Assembly (NCBI RefSeq): GCF_001038485.1 | Contig: NZ_LDUE01000058.1 | Span: forward strand, 62,001 to 126,000 | DNA: 64,000 bases | Direction: 5' to 3' | Origin: Ornithinibacillus californiensis | GTDB taxonomy: Bacteria > Bacillota > Bacilli > Bacillales > Amphibacillaceae | Part shown: piece by piece, positions 1-6,352 of the stretch | How positions within the stretch are numbered: position 1 is the first letter of the stretch | Layout of the letters: the number at the start of each line of letters is the position of its first letter | Notes under the pieces: generated by a model | What the model was told of the DNA's origin: nothing | Databases searched by the model: none | Seen by the model: only the letters and a program-made list of their open reading frames with translations | Made by a program: the position numbers and the translations under genes

Positions 1-1602
1 AGAAACTACTCTTCCTGTTGTTGGATCGATTCCAACTCCTTTACCCATTGCTCCAGAAGCAAATACCTCATCTGGAACGTCAGATAGAGCAATAACATTT
101 CCAGCGATTGGGCTTGCAATTTCTTCATTATTTGTTACTTCACTTTTTACTTCTTCATTTTTAACTGTGTTGTTGTTTTCTACATTTGTAGCTTTTTCTT
201 TTTTGTTAACTCCACCAAAGAATAGAGTAAGAACGAAACCTAGTATAAACGCTACAACGATTGAAATAATCATTCCCCAGAAGCCAAAGGTAATACCCTC
301 TTCTGGATGGATAAATGTAGGAATTTTAAATACACCTAATGGACCTGCAGAATAAAGTGCAGCACCAGTTACTGCGATAATTGCTCCACCAACTCCAGAA
401 GCAATACAGCTCATAATAAATGGTTTTTTCAATGGTAATGTTACCCCATAAATTGCTGGTTCAGTAACTCCGAAGATTCCAGAAATAAATGCAGGTATAC
501 TTAAAGATTTTAATTTTTTGTTTTTAGTTAATAATAGTACACCTAATACTGCACCACTTTGTGCAAATGAAGCTGCAAATGTCATTGCAATTAATGTGTC
601 ATAACCCATAACTGCTAAGTTGTTGTAGTAAATTGGGATAATTCCCCAATGAACTCCAAAGATAACAAATACTTGCCAAAATGCACCGACAACTAATCCA
701 GCAAGAAGAGGAGCTGCTTCATAAACCCAAACTACACCTTGTCCTATTGATTGTGCTAACCAAGTAGCAACTGGACCAATAACGATAAATGTTAATGGCA
801 CAATTACTAATAATGTTAAGAATGGTACGAAGAATGATTTGATAATTCCTGGAACAATCTTAGTAAATCCTCTTTCGACTTTAGATCCCACATAAGTTGC
901 TAAAATAATAGGTACAACGCTAGATGCATAGCTCATTAATACAACTGGTATACCTAAGAAGGTAATTTGAACAGCAGATTCAAATACGGTTCCACTGAAT
1001 AGCGTCATAATTGTTTCGCCAGCTTTAATGCCAGTTAGGCTCGGGTGAACGAGTGCTGCTGCAATTGCCATACCTAGGAATGGTGTTCCACCGAACTTTT
1101 TCATAGAAGTATAACCTAGGAATATTGGTAGGAATACAAAGAAACCATCGCCAATTGCATTAAGTAGTAAATACGTTCCATCTGTGTTCTCTAACCAACC
1201 TAATGCTAAGAATAAAGAATTAAAACCTTTGATAATACCTGTTGCCATTAATAATGGAAGGATAGGAATGAAAATATTAGAAACTATATCCACAAAGCTT
1301 GAGAAAACACCTTTTTTCTCCTTTCCTTCTTCCGCTTCCACTGGTTTTTTCGCTTGGAAGCCACCTTCTTGTACGACTGCTTGATATACATCAGGTACGT
1401 GATTTCCAATAACTACTTGGTATTGTCCAGCGCTTTGCATAACAGTTACGACACCATCATGCTCCATTAATGCTTCTTTGTTAGCTTTTGATTCGTCTTT
1501 TAATCGAAAACGAAGTCTAGTTACACAGTGTGTAACGCTGTTAACGTTTTCTTCTCCACCGACATTAGCAATAATGTCTTTTGCCAATTGTTCATACTTC
1601 AT
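1..1602 (-). CDS. bglP: PTS beta-glucoside transporter subunit IIBCA (3' end outside window)
   Basis: Membrane permease that imports and phosphorylates aryl-beta-glucosides using PEP-derived phosphate. The reading frame is open from the window edge to an ATG at 1602, preceded by AAGGTGG. The N-terminal IIB domain has the phosphocysteine motif NSVTHCVTRLRF. A long IIC domain with many hydrophobic segments follows and contains GVTEPAIYGV. A Glu/Asn-rich linker then leads into the start of a IIA domain (ASPIAGNVIAL), which is cut off by the window start. The neighbouring licT gene and the RAT/terminator in the leader fit the BglP family. The exact sugar is inferred from family and context only. 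Confidence 0.93.
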   Translation of the reverse strand, partial: MKYEQLAKDIIANVGGEENVNSVTHCVTRLRFRLKDESKANKEALMEHDGVVTVMQSAGQYQVVIGNHVPDVYQAVVQEGGFQAKKPVEAEEGKEKKGVFSSFVDIVSNIFIPILPLLMATGIIKGFNSLFLALGWLENTDGTYLLLNAIGDGFFVFLPIFLGYTSMKKFGGTPFLGMAIAAALVHPSLTGIKAGETIMTLFSGTVFESAVQITFLGIPVVLMSYASSVVPIILATYVGSKVERGFTKIVPGIIKSFFVPFLTLLVIVPLTFIVIGPVATWLAQSIGQGVVWVYEAAPLLAGLVVGAFWQVFVIFGVHWGIIPIYYNNLAVMGYDTLIAMTFAASFAQSGAVLGVLLLTKNKKLKSLSIPAFISGIFGVTEPAIYGVTLPLKKPFIMSCIASGVGGAIIAVTGAALYSAGPLGVFKIPTFIHPEEGITFGFWGMIISIVVAFILGFVLTLFFGGVNKKEKATNVENNNTVKNEEVKSEVTNNEEIASPIAGNVIALSDVPDEVFASGAMGKGVGIDPTTGRVVS

Positions 1603-1670
1603 AATCGGCCACCTTCTCTTCCTTATTTATATTTTAAAACTTTGGAATGTTCACTTACCTTTCTCCAAAT

Positions 1671-1732
1671 AAAAAACCTGAACTAATTTGAAAATGTACA
1701 CAGAAATAGTGTCATTCAAATCAGCTCAGGTT
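1671..1732 (-). terminator. leader terminator upstream of bglP (antitermination target)
   Basis: In the minus-strand RNA an 18-nt arm (1732-1715) pairs with 1692-1675, with only two G-U wobbles, and is followed by a run of U. It lies in the bglP leader, and its 5' arm overlaps the last bases of the RAT at 1729-1755. That overlap is the classical mutually exclusive arrangement, in which LicT bound to RAT blocks formation of the terminator. Confidence 0.9.
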
Positions 1733-1755
1733 ATGCCCAAAATAGGTAACATTCC
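1729..1755 (-). promoter_or_regulatory. RAT (ribonucleic antiterminator) for LicT
   Basis: The minus-strand RNA starts GGAATGTTACC and ends GGGCATAACC, matching the BglG/LicT-family RAT pattern of GGATTGTTAC at the 5' side and GGCAAAACC at the 3' side. Its 3' end overlaps the first bases of the leader terminator stem. The assignment rests on the motif and on the adjacent licT gene. Confidence 0.85.
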
Positions 1756-1795
1756 TAATAAGTAATTTAGTTGTCGTTAATCAATTAACAATTAC

Positions 1796-1824
1796 AATTT
1801 ATCATGACTTTTATACTAAGTCAA
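1796..1824 (-). promoter_or_regulatory. sigma-A-type promoter of bglP
   Basis: On the minus strand a -35 box TTGACT (1824-1819) is separated by exactly 17 bp from a -10 box TAAATT (1801-1796). Transcription from here would run through the RAT and terminator into bglP, so bglP can be expressed independently of read-through from licT. Confidence 0.75.
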
Positions 1825-1831
1825 CATCTTT

Positions 1832-1846
1832 ATAAAACGTTTTCAT
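1832..1846 (-). promoter_or_regulatory. cre-like CcpA site upstream of the bglP promoter
   Basis: The minus strand reads ATGAAAACGTTTTAT, close to the cre consensus TGWAANCGNTNWCA except at the last two positions. It lies 7 bp upstream of the -35 box of the bglP promoter. Catabolite control of a beta-glucoside PTS gene is expected, but the imperfect 3' half leaves some doubt. Confidence 0.55.
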
Positions 1847-1849
1847 AAA

Positions 1850-2698
1850 TTATCCATTTTCTTGTCTAAAAGTTACTCGGTGAATGTGCACAGTTAAATA
1901 GACTTCTTCATCCTTTGGTAAATACCAATCGAATTCTTTTTGCAGATAGATGGCGATTTTCTTCGTACATTCGTATGCTTTGTCATACTTATTACTTATG
2001 TGTTCATGTAAAAAATTATCTACGGTATCTTCCATCTTCTCTTTCCGGATAAATCGGATTGCAAAATAGCGTAAATGGGTTAAGAAACGTTCATAATTAA
2101 TGGTATTTTCATCAATTTCCACTTGAAAATGGTATTTTACAATATTTAAAATGTTGTTTACCATATTGGTTATTTTGATGGCAACATCCATGTTTTCTCC
2201 AGTAATCTGGCTATTAACTAAATGTAATGCAATAGATGCAGCCTCATCTTCGTCTAGCCTAATCCCCGTTTCTTCCTTAATGAATTCAATCGCTTTTAGC
2301 CCAATTTCAAATTCTTGTTTATAATATTTTCTTATTTCATAAAGAAGTGTATTTCTTAGTTGAATTCCTTGATTATATCTCTTAATTGCAAAACTAATGT
2401 GATCTGTTAGTGCAACGTACAGATACTCGTCTAACTTGTAAGGTAGTTTCGCTTTAGCATATTCTAAGATTTCGGATGCAATCGTCAAGTATTTTTCTGA
2501 TGTATCTTTTAATAATAGATCAAGCTTTTCAGTGATACCTGTATTTTGCAGTCTAAAGGTTTTTTCGATTTTCGATTCATCAACTGATTGGCCAACCTTT
2601 TTCTGAAAAGCAAGGCCTTTCCCCATTACGACCATTTCTTCATTTTGCTCATTTTCCGTAATAACGACATTATTATTCAATACTTTTTTTATTTTCAT
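1850..2698 (-). CDS. licT: BglG-family transcription antiterminator LicT
   Basis: RNA-binding antiterminator that lets transcription proceed into bglP when beta-glucosides are present. The 282-residue length is typical. The N-terminal RNA-binding domain (about 1-56) begins MKIKKVLNNNVV and includes MGKGLAFQKK. Two PTS regulation domains follow: PRD1 with LTDHISFAI and PRD2 with the conserved C-terminal VHIHR. Both keep histidines that HPr or EIIB can phosphorylate in this family. The start is supported by AAGGAG 11 bp upstream. It is transcribed toward bglP, whose leader holds the cognate RAT. Confidence 0.93.
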   Translation of the reverse strand: MKIKKVLNNNVVITENEQNEEMVVMGKGLAFQKKVGQSVDESKIEKTFRLQNTGITEKLDLLLKDTSEKYLTIASEILEYAKAKLPYKLDEYLYVALTDHISFAIKRYNQGIQLRNTLLYEIRKYYKQEFEIGLKAIEFIKEETGIRLDEDEAASIALHLVNSQITGENMDVAIKITNMVNNILNIVKYHFQVEIDENTINYERFLTHLRYFAIRFIRKEKMEDTVDNFLHEHISNKYDKAYECTKKIAIYLQKEFDWYLPKDEEVYLTVHIHRVTFRQENG

Positions 2699-2719
2699 CG
2701 GATGAATTACTCCTTAAAC

Positions 2720-2769
2720 GCTTTGCCTATAATTGATATTTACCATACAATATCAATTATAGGCAAAGC
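2720..2769. repeat. perfect 21-bp inverted repeat in the licT leader
   Basis: Arms 2720-2740 and 2749-2769 are exact reverse complements separated by 8 bases. The structure ends 9 bp short of the licT AAGGAG. It has no T-run on the minus strand and so does not look like an intrinsic terminator. It contains TATAAT-like sequences in the arms. It could be an operator or an mRNA stem that affects licT expression. Confidence 0.7.
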
Positions 2770-2791
2770 AAATGAAATGGTTGAGCCCATG

Positions 2792-2828
2792 AAAAAAAGT
2801 GCTCGGTTTATGACAAACCAAGCACTTT
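2792..2828 (-). terminator. intrinsic terminator after the sspO operon
   Basis: In the minus-strand RNA, AAGTGCTTGGTTT pairs with AAACCGAGCACTT (one G-U pair) across a short loop and is followed by seven U. It starts just after the stop codon of the 72-residue gene at 2834. Confidence 0.88.
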
Positions 2829-2833
2829 CTAAT

Positions 2834-3052
2834 CTACTCATCAAACTGCTTACCACGAAACATTTCTTCAAAACGTCTCATCTTCTCATCTCTAATTTGA
2901 TCAAGGGAAGAATATGCACTGCGATTAACATTGGCAGTCATCCCGAGTTGGGTTGTCATGCCGATCTGTGTTCCAAAGGAATCATTAATAATACTTTCAC
3001 GTTTTCCATCAAAGTGTGGAGTTGTCTCGGTACCCGTATTTCGACGTGGCAT
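2834..3052 (-). CDS. small protein of unknown function cotranscribed with sspO
   Basis: The 72-residue product is hydrophilic, with no signal peptide or membrane segment. It has a Gly/Thr/Met-rich centre (GTQIGMTTQLGMTANV) and an Arg/Glu-rich C-terminal helix (RDEKMRRFEEMF). The ATG is preceded by AAGGGGAG. It begins 11 bp after the sspO stop codon and ends at a strong terminator, so the two genes form a two-gene operon. I do not recognise the family. A sporulation role is inferred only from the partner gene. Confidence 0.75.
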   Translation of the reverse strand: MPRRNTGTETTPHFDGKRESIINDSFGTQIGMTTQLGMTANVNRSAYSSLDQIRDEKMRRFEEMFRGKQFDE

Positions 3053-3063
3053 TTAATCTCCCC

Positions 3064-3213
3064 TTACTGACGCTTTTTCGTTTTTTTATTATTATACTTT
3101 TCATTCGGTGTTAGTGGTTCATTAGCAAACTCATGATCAAATTGCTTGGAAAGCTTCTTTCTCACAGCCTGCTCGTCACTAAAACCACCACTACTTAGCT
3201 TTTTCTTTCCCAT
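3064..3213 (-). CDS. sspO: small acid-soluble spore protein O (SASP-O family)
   Basis: A 49-residue, very basic protein. The C-terminal half (FANEPLTPNEKYNNKK) matches my recollection of the SspO family signature FANEPLTxAERQNNKKRKK, and the N-terminus MGKKK is also similar. SASP-O is a minor protein of the spore core made in the forespore. The start is set by GGAGGTG 6 bp before the ATG. No convincing sigma-G promoter was recognised upstream; the upstream DNA instead holds a 21-bp-period repeat array. Confidence 0.78.
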   Translation of the reverse strand: MGKKKLSSGGFSDEQAVRKKLSKQFDHEFANEPLTPNEKYNNKKTKKRQ

Positions 3214-3320
3214 TAGAACACCTCCCCATTTGTAGTTTCTACATTGTGGGGGTAAATATGATATGGTTTGCTTGCCTTTTTTTTGAAATGGGCTGGGTTT
3301 ATGGTGTGGGTTGACATAAT

Positions 3321-3412
3321 CTTTAGCGAGGATTGGAGATACTTTAGCGAAATAGCTGTCATCTTTAGCGATATGGTAGTAAACTTTAGCGAAATTACCA
3401 CTATCTTTAGCA
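3321..3412. repeat. phased repeat array: five CTTTAGCR octamers every 21 bp
   Basis: CTTTAGCG starts at 3321, 3342, 3363 and 3384, and the last copy at 3405 is CTTTAGCA. The spacing is exactly 21 bp each time while the 13-bp spacers diverge. It is preceded by GGTTGACATAAT and lies between the terminator of the DUF3021 gene and sspO. The same construction recurs at 6204-6295. Because 21 is a multiple of three, the array gives shadow reading frames on both strands, which I do not regard as genes. Confidence 0.85.
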
Positions 3413-3440
3413 TTTCAATCTACCCATCTCCAAAAACAGG

Positions 3441-3472
3441 AAAAAAACAACCGCGCCAAACTTGCGCAGTTG
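3441..3472 (-). terminator. terminator of the ABC/LytTR/DUF3021 operon
   Basis: The minus-strand RNA forms AACTGCGC paired with GCGCGGTT (one G-U pair), followed by seven U. It directly abuts the stop codon of the DUF3021 gene. Confidence 0.85.
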
Positions 3473-3883
3473 CTATTCCTTCTTTTGCAAATGTTCATTC
3501 AAATCTGCTTCCAATCTCTTGTAATAGATATAATACCCAGTCCAAAAAATAAAATAAATGGAAAGGAAAATAATAAAACTAATCGCTATCGCAAAGAACG
3601 TAAAAGGTAACCAACCAACTGAAAGCGCAATGATATAATATACAATAATGGATAGACTCAAATGTACAACTGTTTTCATTAAAGGGGTCCACCTAGGCTT
3701 TTCAAAAATAAACGAAGCAAAGCCATAATATACACCAAATGACATGGAACCGAGCATATGAAGCCATATCTCTGAAACGGTTGATTCGATATTATTTATC
3801 ATGAGTATGGTTAGTGCAATAAATGTTAGAAAACCACCAGCAGCGATACCGATTGTTATTCTTCTAATAAATTCAGCGAACAT
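3473..3883 (-). CDS. DUF3021 family membrane protein
   Basis: A 136-residue protein with four predicted membrane segments (about 10-30, 42-60, 70-92 and 96-118) and a charged C-terminal tail. The length, the FGVYYGFASFIFE-type loop and the position beside a LytTR gene fit DUF3021 proteins, which commonly pair with LytTR DNA-binding regulators. It overlaps the LytTR gene by 11 bp, implying translational coupling. By analogy it may act as a membrane partner or sensor for the regulator; this is not shown by the sequence. Confidence 0.8.
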   Translation of the reverse strand: MFAEFIRRITIGIAAGGFLTFIALTILMINNIESTVSEIWLHMLGSMSFGVYYGFASFIFEKPRWTPLMKTVVHLSLSIIVYYIIALSVGWLPFTFFAIAISFIIFLSIYFIFWTGYYIYYKRLEADLNEHLQKKE

Positions 3884-4334
3884 TTACTTTCCCTCCCATC
3901 AGCAATTTATCCTTAATCGCGTTAACGTATTCTCTGGTGACATACTCTTTATTTCCTGATTGAAAATAAACGCAAAGGTTCCCATTAAAGGATAAGTCGA
4001 ATCGCTCAATTAGATTCAGATTTCCTATCACAGACTTGGAGAAGCGCATGAAATGGTGAGGGATTAACATTTCTTCTACTTCATAAAGCTTCATTCTCAA
4101 CTCTAGGCGACGATTTCTTAGTGCAGCATAGGTTTTTCTATTTTCGGCATAAATATAATCAATCTCACTAGGATTTAACAACACGGTTTGATCTTCATCC
4201 ATGCCAAATAAACGTTTCTGGTTCTTCTTTTTGATTACTTTTACAATCTCCTCTAATTCCTCCGTCCATTCTGCAGCTTGAATCGTGATAGAAGTCTCTC
4301 CATGTTTCTCATCAATATCAATGTTCAACTTCAT
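3873..4334 (-). CDS. LytTR-family DNA-binding regulator (no receiver domain)
   Basis: A 153-residue protein with an N-terminal part of about 45 residues and a C-terminal LytTR domain. That domain includes LLNPSEIDYIYAENRKTYA, the HHFMRFSKSVIGNL core and a YVTREY end. There is no phosphoacceptor receiver domain, so it is not a standard response regulator. The operon order is ABC ATPase, permease, LytTR, DUF3021, and the regulator probably controls the transporter genes. The ATG is preceded by GGGGGAAG. Confidence 0.88.
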   Translation of the reverse strand: MKLNIDIDEKHGETSITIQAAEWTEELEEIVKVIKKKNQKRLFGMDEDQTVLLNPSEIDYIYAENRKTYAALRNRRLELRMKLYEVEEMLIPHHFMRFSKSVIGNLNLIERFDLSFNGNLCVYFQSGNKEYVTREYVNAIKDKLLMGGKVNVR

Positions 4335-4352
4335 AAGCTTCCCCCTAACTCG

Positions 4353-5099
4353 CTACCCCCTTGCCCGCTTTAAGAATCTCGGATAACGAAATATTGCTAT
4401 TAAAAATCCAATGAATCCATAACCTAATAGGACCAGCGAAACATGTAAAAGAAGCGTACTTTCTAAGACCCCTGCCATCGCATTTTGATAGCCCTGATGC
4501 GCCCAATATTGAGGAAGAAATTTAGCTATGTTTTGGATGAAGTCCGGCATCATACTAATAGGCACCCACAGTCCGCTAAGCACTGCGCCGCCCATCGCAA
4601 TAACTTGAGTAATAGCGATTCCCATATTAATTGTGTTAACAAGAAAAGCAAGAGCTAGCCCAATCCCTGTTACTGTAAAGGCGATTAATATAGTTAGCAT
4701 GAACAGTATTAACGGCTGCTTCCAAGAAACACCGTAGACGATTTTTCCAAATGAAAATAGTATCCCGATTTGAATCATCACTACCAATAGATTGGGAACC
4801 CACTTCCCAACTAAATATTTGTATGGGGAGAGTGGTGTACTTGCAATTCTAGCGGTCATGCCATAATTTTTATCCTTCAAAATGGTATCCACCATGTTAA
4901 TCATGATGAAGAACACACACATAACGGTATAGCCGGGAATAATGGAAGTGATTACTTGTTCCCTCGTATCAGAATCTACTCCAGAAGTAAAGACACTAAT
5001 AAAAATTACTGTAAAGGCAATGGGTAGGATGATCATCCAAAAAAGTAAACCTTTATCCTGAAGATACTTTTTTGTTTCCAATGAAATAATTCCGTTCAT
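4353..5099 (-). CDS. ABC-2 type transporter permease
   Basis: A 248-residue integral membrane protein with about six hydrophobic segments and the ABC-2 permease layout: a long first extracellular loop (residues 38-55), a conserved NYGMTARIASTPLSP cytoplasmic helix, and a C-terminal LPQYWAHQG loop typical of drug or peptide exporters. It follows the ABC ATPase gene after a 34-bp gap. The substrate cannot be read from the sequence. Because the partner ATPase is interrupted, the exporter may be inactive. Confidence 0.87.
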   Translation of the reverse strand: MNGIISLETKKYLQDKGLLFWMIILPIAFTVIFISVFTSGVDSDTREQVITSIIPGYTVMCVFFIMINMVDTILKDKNYGMTARIASTPLSPYKYLVGKWVPNLLVVMIQIGILFSFGKIVYGVSWKQPLILFMLTILIAFTVTGIGLALAFLVNTINMGIAITQVIAMGGAVLSGLWVPISMMPDFIQNIAKFLPQYWAHQGYQNAMAGVLESTLLLHVSLVLLGYGFIGFLIAIFRYPRFLKRARG

Positions 5100-5133
5100 A
5101 TTAAATTCTCCCTTTTCATTATTTTAACATAAT

Positions 5134-6009
5134 TCAGTCCCTTAGCTGACTCCCTGTTAAGCTAAAAAAGACGTCCTCTAAACGAGGCTTGACAAGTTCT
5201 AATCGATTCAACTGACTTTGATTTGCTTTTGAATAGCTTAATATTTTTTCCATGATAGTTAATGGGTCCTTTGTATGTACTAAATAACCACCTTTTTCCT
5301 GTTCTACCTTGCCGTCGATGTCCTGCGGTAAACAATTCTCACCATGAACAAAAACAGACGGGATGGAATATTTTTGTAGCAGTTCTTTTATCTTTCCTTG
5401 CTCCACTACTATCCCATGATCCATCATGGCAACCTCATCACATAACAGTTCTACTTCCTCCATATAGTGGCTTGCATAAATAATCGTACATCCCTGTTCT
5501 TTCAACTTCTCTATCATCTGAAAAATATATCTTCTTGATTGTGGGTCTATTCCGACTGTTGGTTCATCCAAAATAATAATTTGAGGATGATGCATAAGTG
5601 CACAACCGATATTTAACCGCCTCTTCATTCCGCCCGAAAAGGTGAGTACTTTTTCCTTGCCATAGTCAGCTAATCCAATATCGTTTAACACCACTTGTGC
5701 ACGAATTTTTTACGCTTTTCCTTTTAAACCATAGAGCTTTCCAAAAAAATATAGATTATCTAGTGCTGTTAAAGTTAACTCCACACAAATTTCCTGTGGT
5801 ACATAACCATATTTTTGATTAACCTTTTCGTATTGAATGTTCCCTTCAAAATCCTGAATTACATTAGCAAGAATCTTCATTAATGTTGTCTTACCAGCAC
5901 CATTTGGGCCTACTAGACCAAAACAGATTCCTATTGGTATGTGGAGAGACACGCCTTTCAAAGCCTGCGTTCGGTTATACTGTTTCTTCACATGCTGAAT
6001 CGAAAGCAT
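5134..6009 (-). pseudogene. ABC transporter ATP-binding protein interrupted by an in-frame TAA
   Basis: One continuous frame encodes an ABC ATPase in two pieces separated by a single TAA at 5712-5710. The first piece has Walker A (GPNGAGKTT) and the Q-loop region (GYVPQE). The second has the LSGGM-type signature (FSGGMKRR), Walker B with ILDEPT and the switch His (YASH). No base is inserted or deleted: codons on both sides of the stop read as the same protein (GLKGKA, stop, KIRAQV). The ATG at 6009 is chosen because AAGGAAGGTG precedes it. A nonsense mutation or a sequencing error is the simplest reading. The second piece could restart only at an internal GTG (5694), which would lack Walker A. 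Confidence 0.88.
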
Positions 6010-6203
6010 CGTAACACCTTCCTTTTCATTTTTCACCATTATCGCAAGGAAGTTCTATATTTACTGAGAAATTGGTATAACGTGTTGGTTTTTATGCTTA
6101 AGAATACGAAAATGTTGTTTAGGATGCATAGGGTGGGCTTTTTTGTGTGGGGTTTTCTTCGGGAAGGGATGTCTACTTCCGATTGGTGGGTGGTTGACAT
6201 AAT

Positions 6204-6295
6204 CTTTAGCGTAGATTGGAGAAACTTTAGCGGATATACTAGTAACTTTAGCGAAATCACCATAACCTTTAGCGAAACGGACCCAAACTTTAGCA
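6204..6295. repeat. second phased array of five CTTTAGCR octamers every 21 bp
   Basis: CTTTAGCG starts at 6204, 6225, 6246 and 6267, with CTTTAGCA at 6288, again exactly 21 bp apart. The lead-in GGTTGACATAAT, the GATTGGAGA between copies 1 and 2, and the terminal change to CTTTAGCA are shared with 3321-3412, whereas the other spacers differ. It lies between the sat terminator and the ABC ATPase gene. This gap of about 340 bp holds no other recognisable feature. Confidence 0.85.
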
Positions 6296-6312
6296 TTTCC
6301 ACTTTTCGCCTC

Positions 6313-6344
6313 AAAAAAAGAAGCAACCGCCACACACGGTTGCT
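6313..6344 (-). terminator. intrinsic terminator of sat
   Basis: The minus-strand RNA forms GCAACCG paired with CGGTTGC and is followed by a U-rich run. It starts 8 bp after the sat stop codon. Confidence 0.88.
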
Positions 6345-6352
6345 CCTGAAGA

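Noticed and set aside
3213-3413. Reading frame with SLK repeats over the 21-bp array
   Set aside because: Frames with heptad-like repeats appear on both strands because 21 is divisible by three. No ribosome site, and the same artefact recurs at 6039-6335.
5134-5694. Separate short ABC ATPase gene starting at an internal GTG
   Set aside because: Lacks Walker A and has no ribosome site; it is the distal part of the gene with the in-frame stop.
5710-5712. Programmed recoding at the ATPase stop
   Set aside because: TAA does not specify selenocysteine or pyrrolysine, and I saw no shift signal; mutation or sequencing error is simpler.
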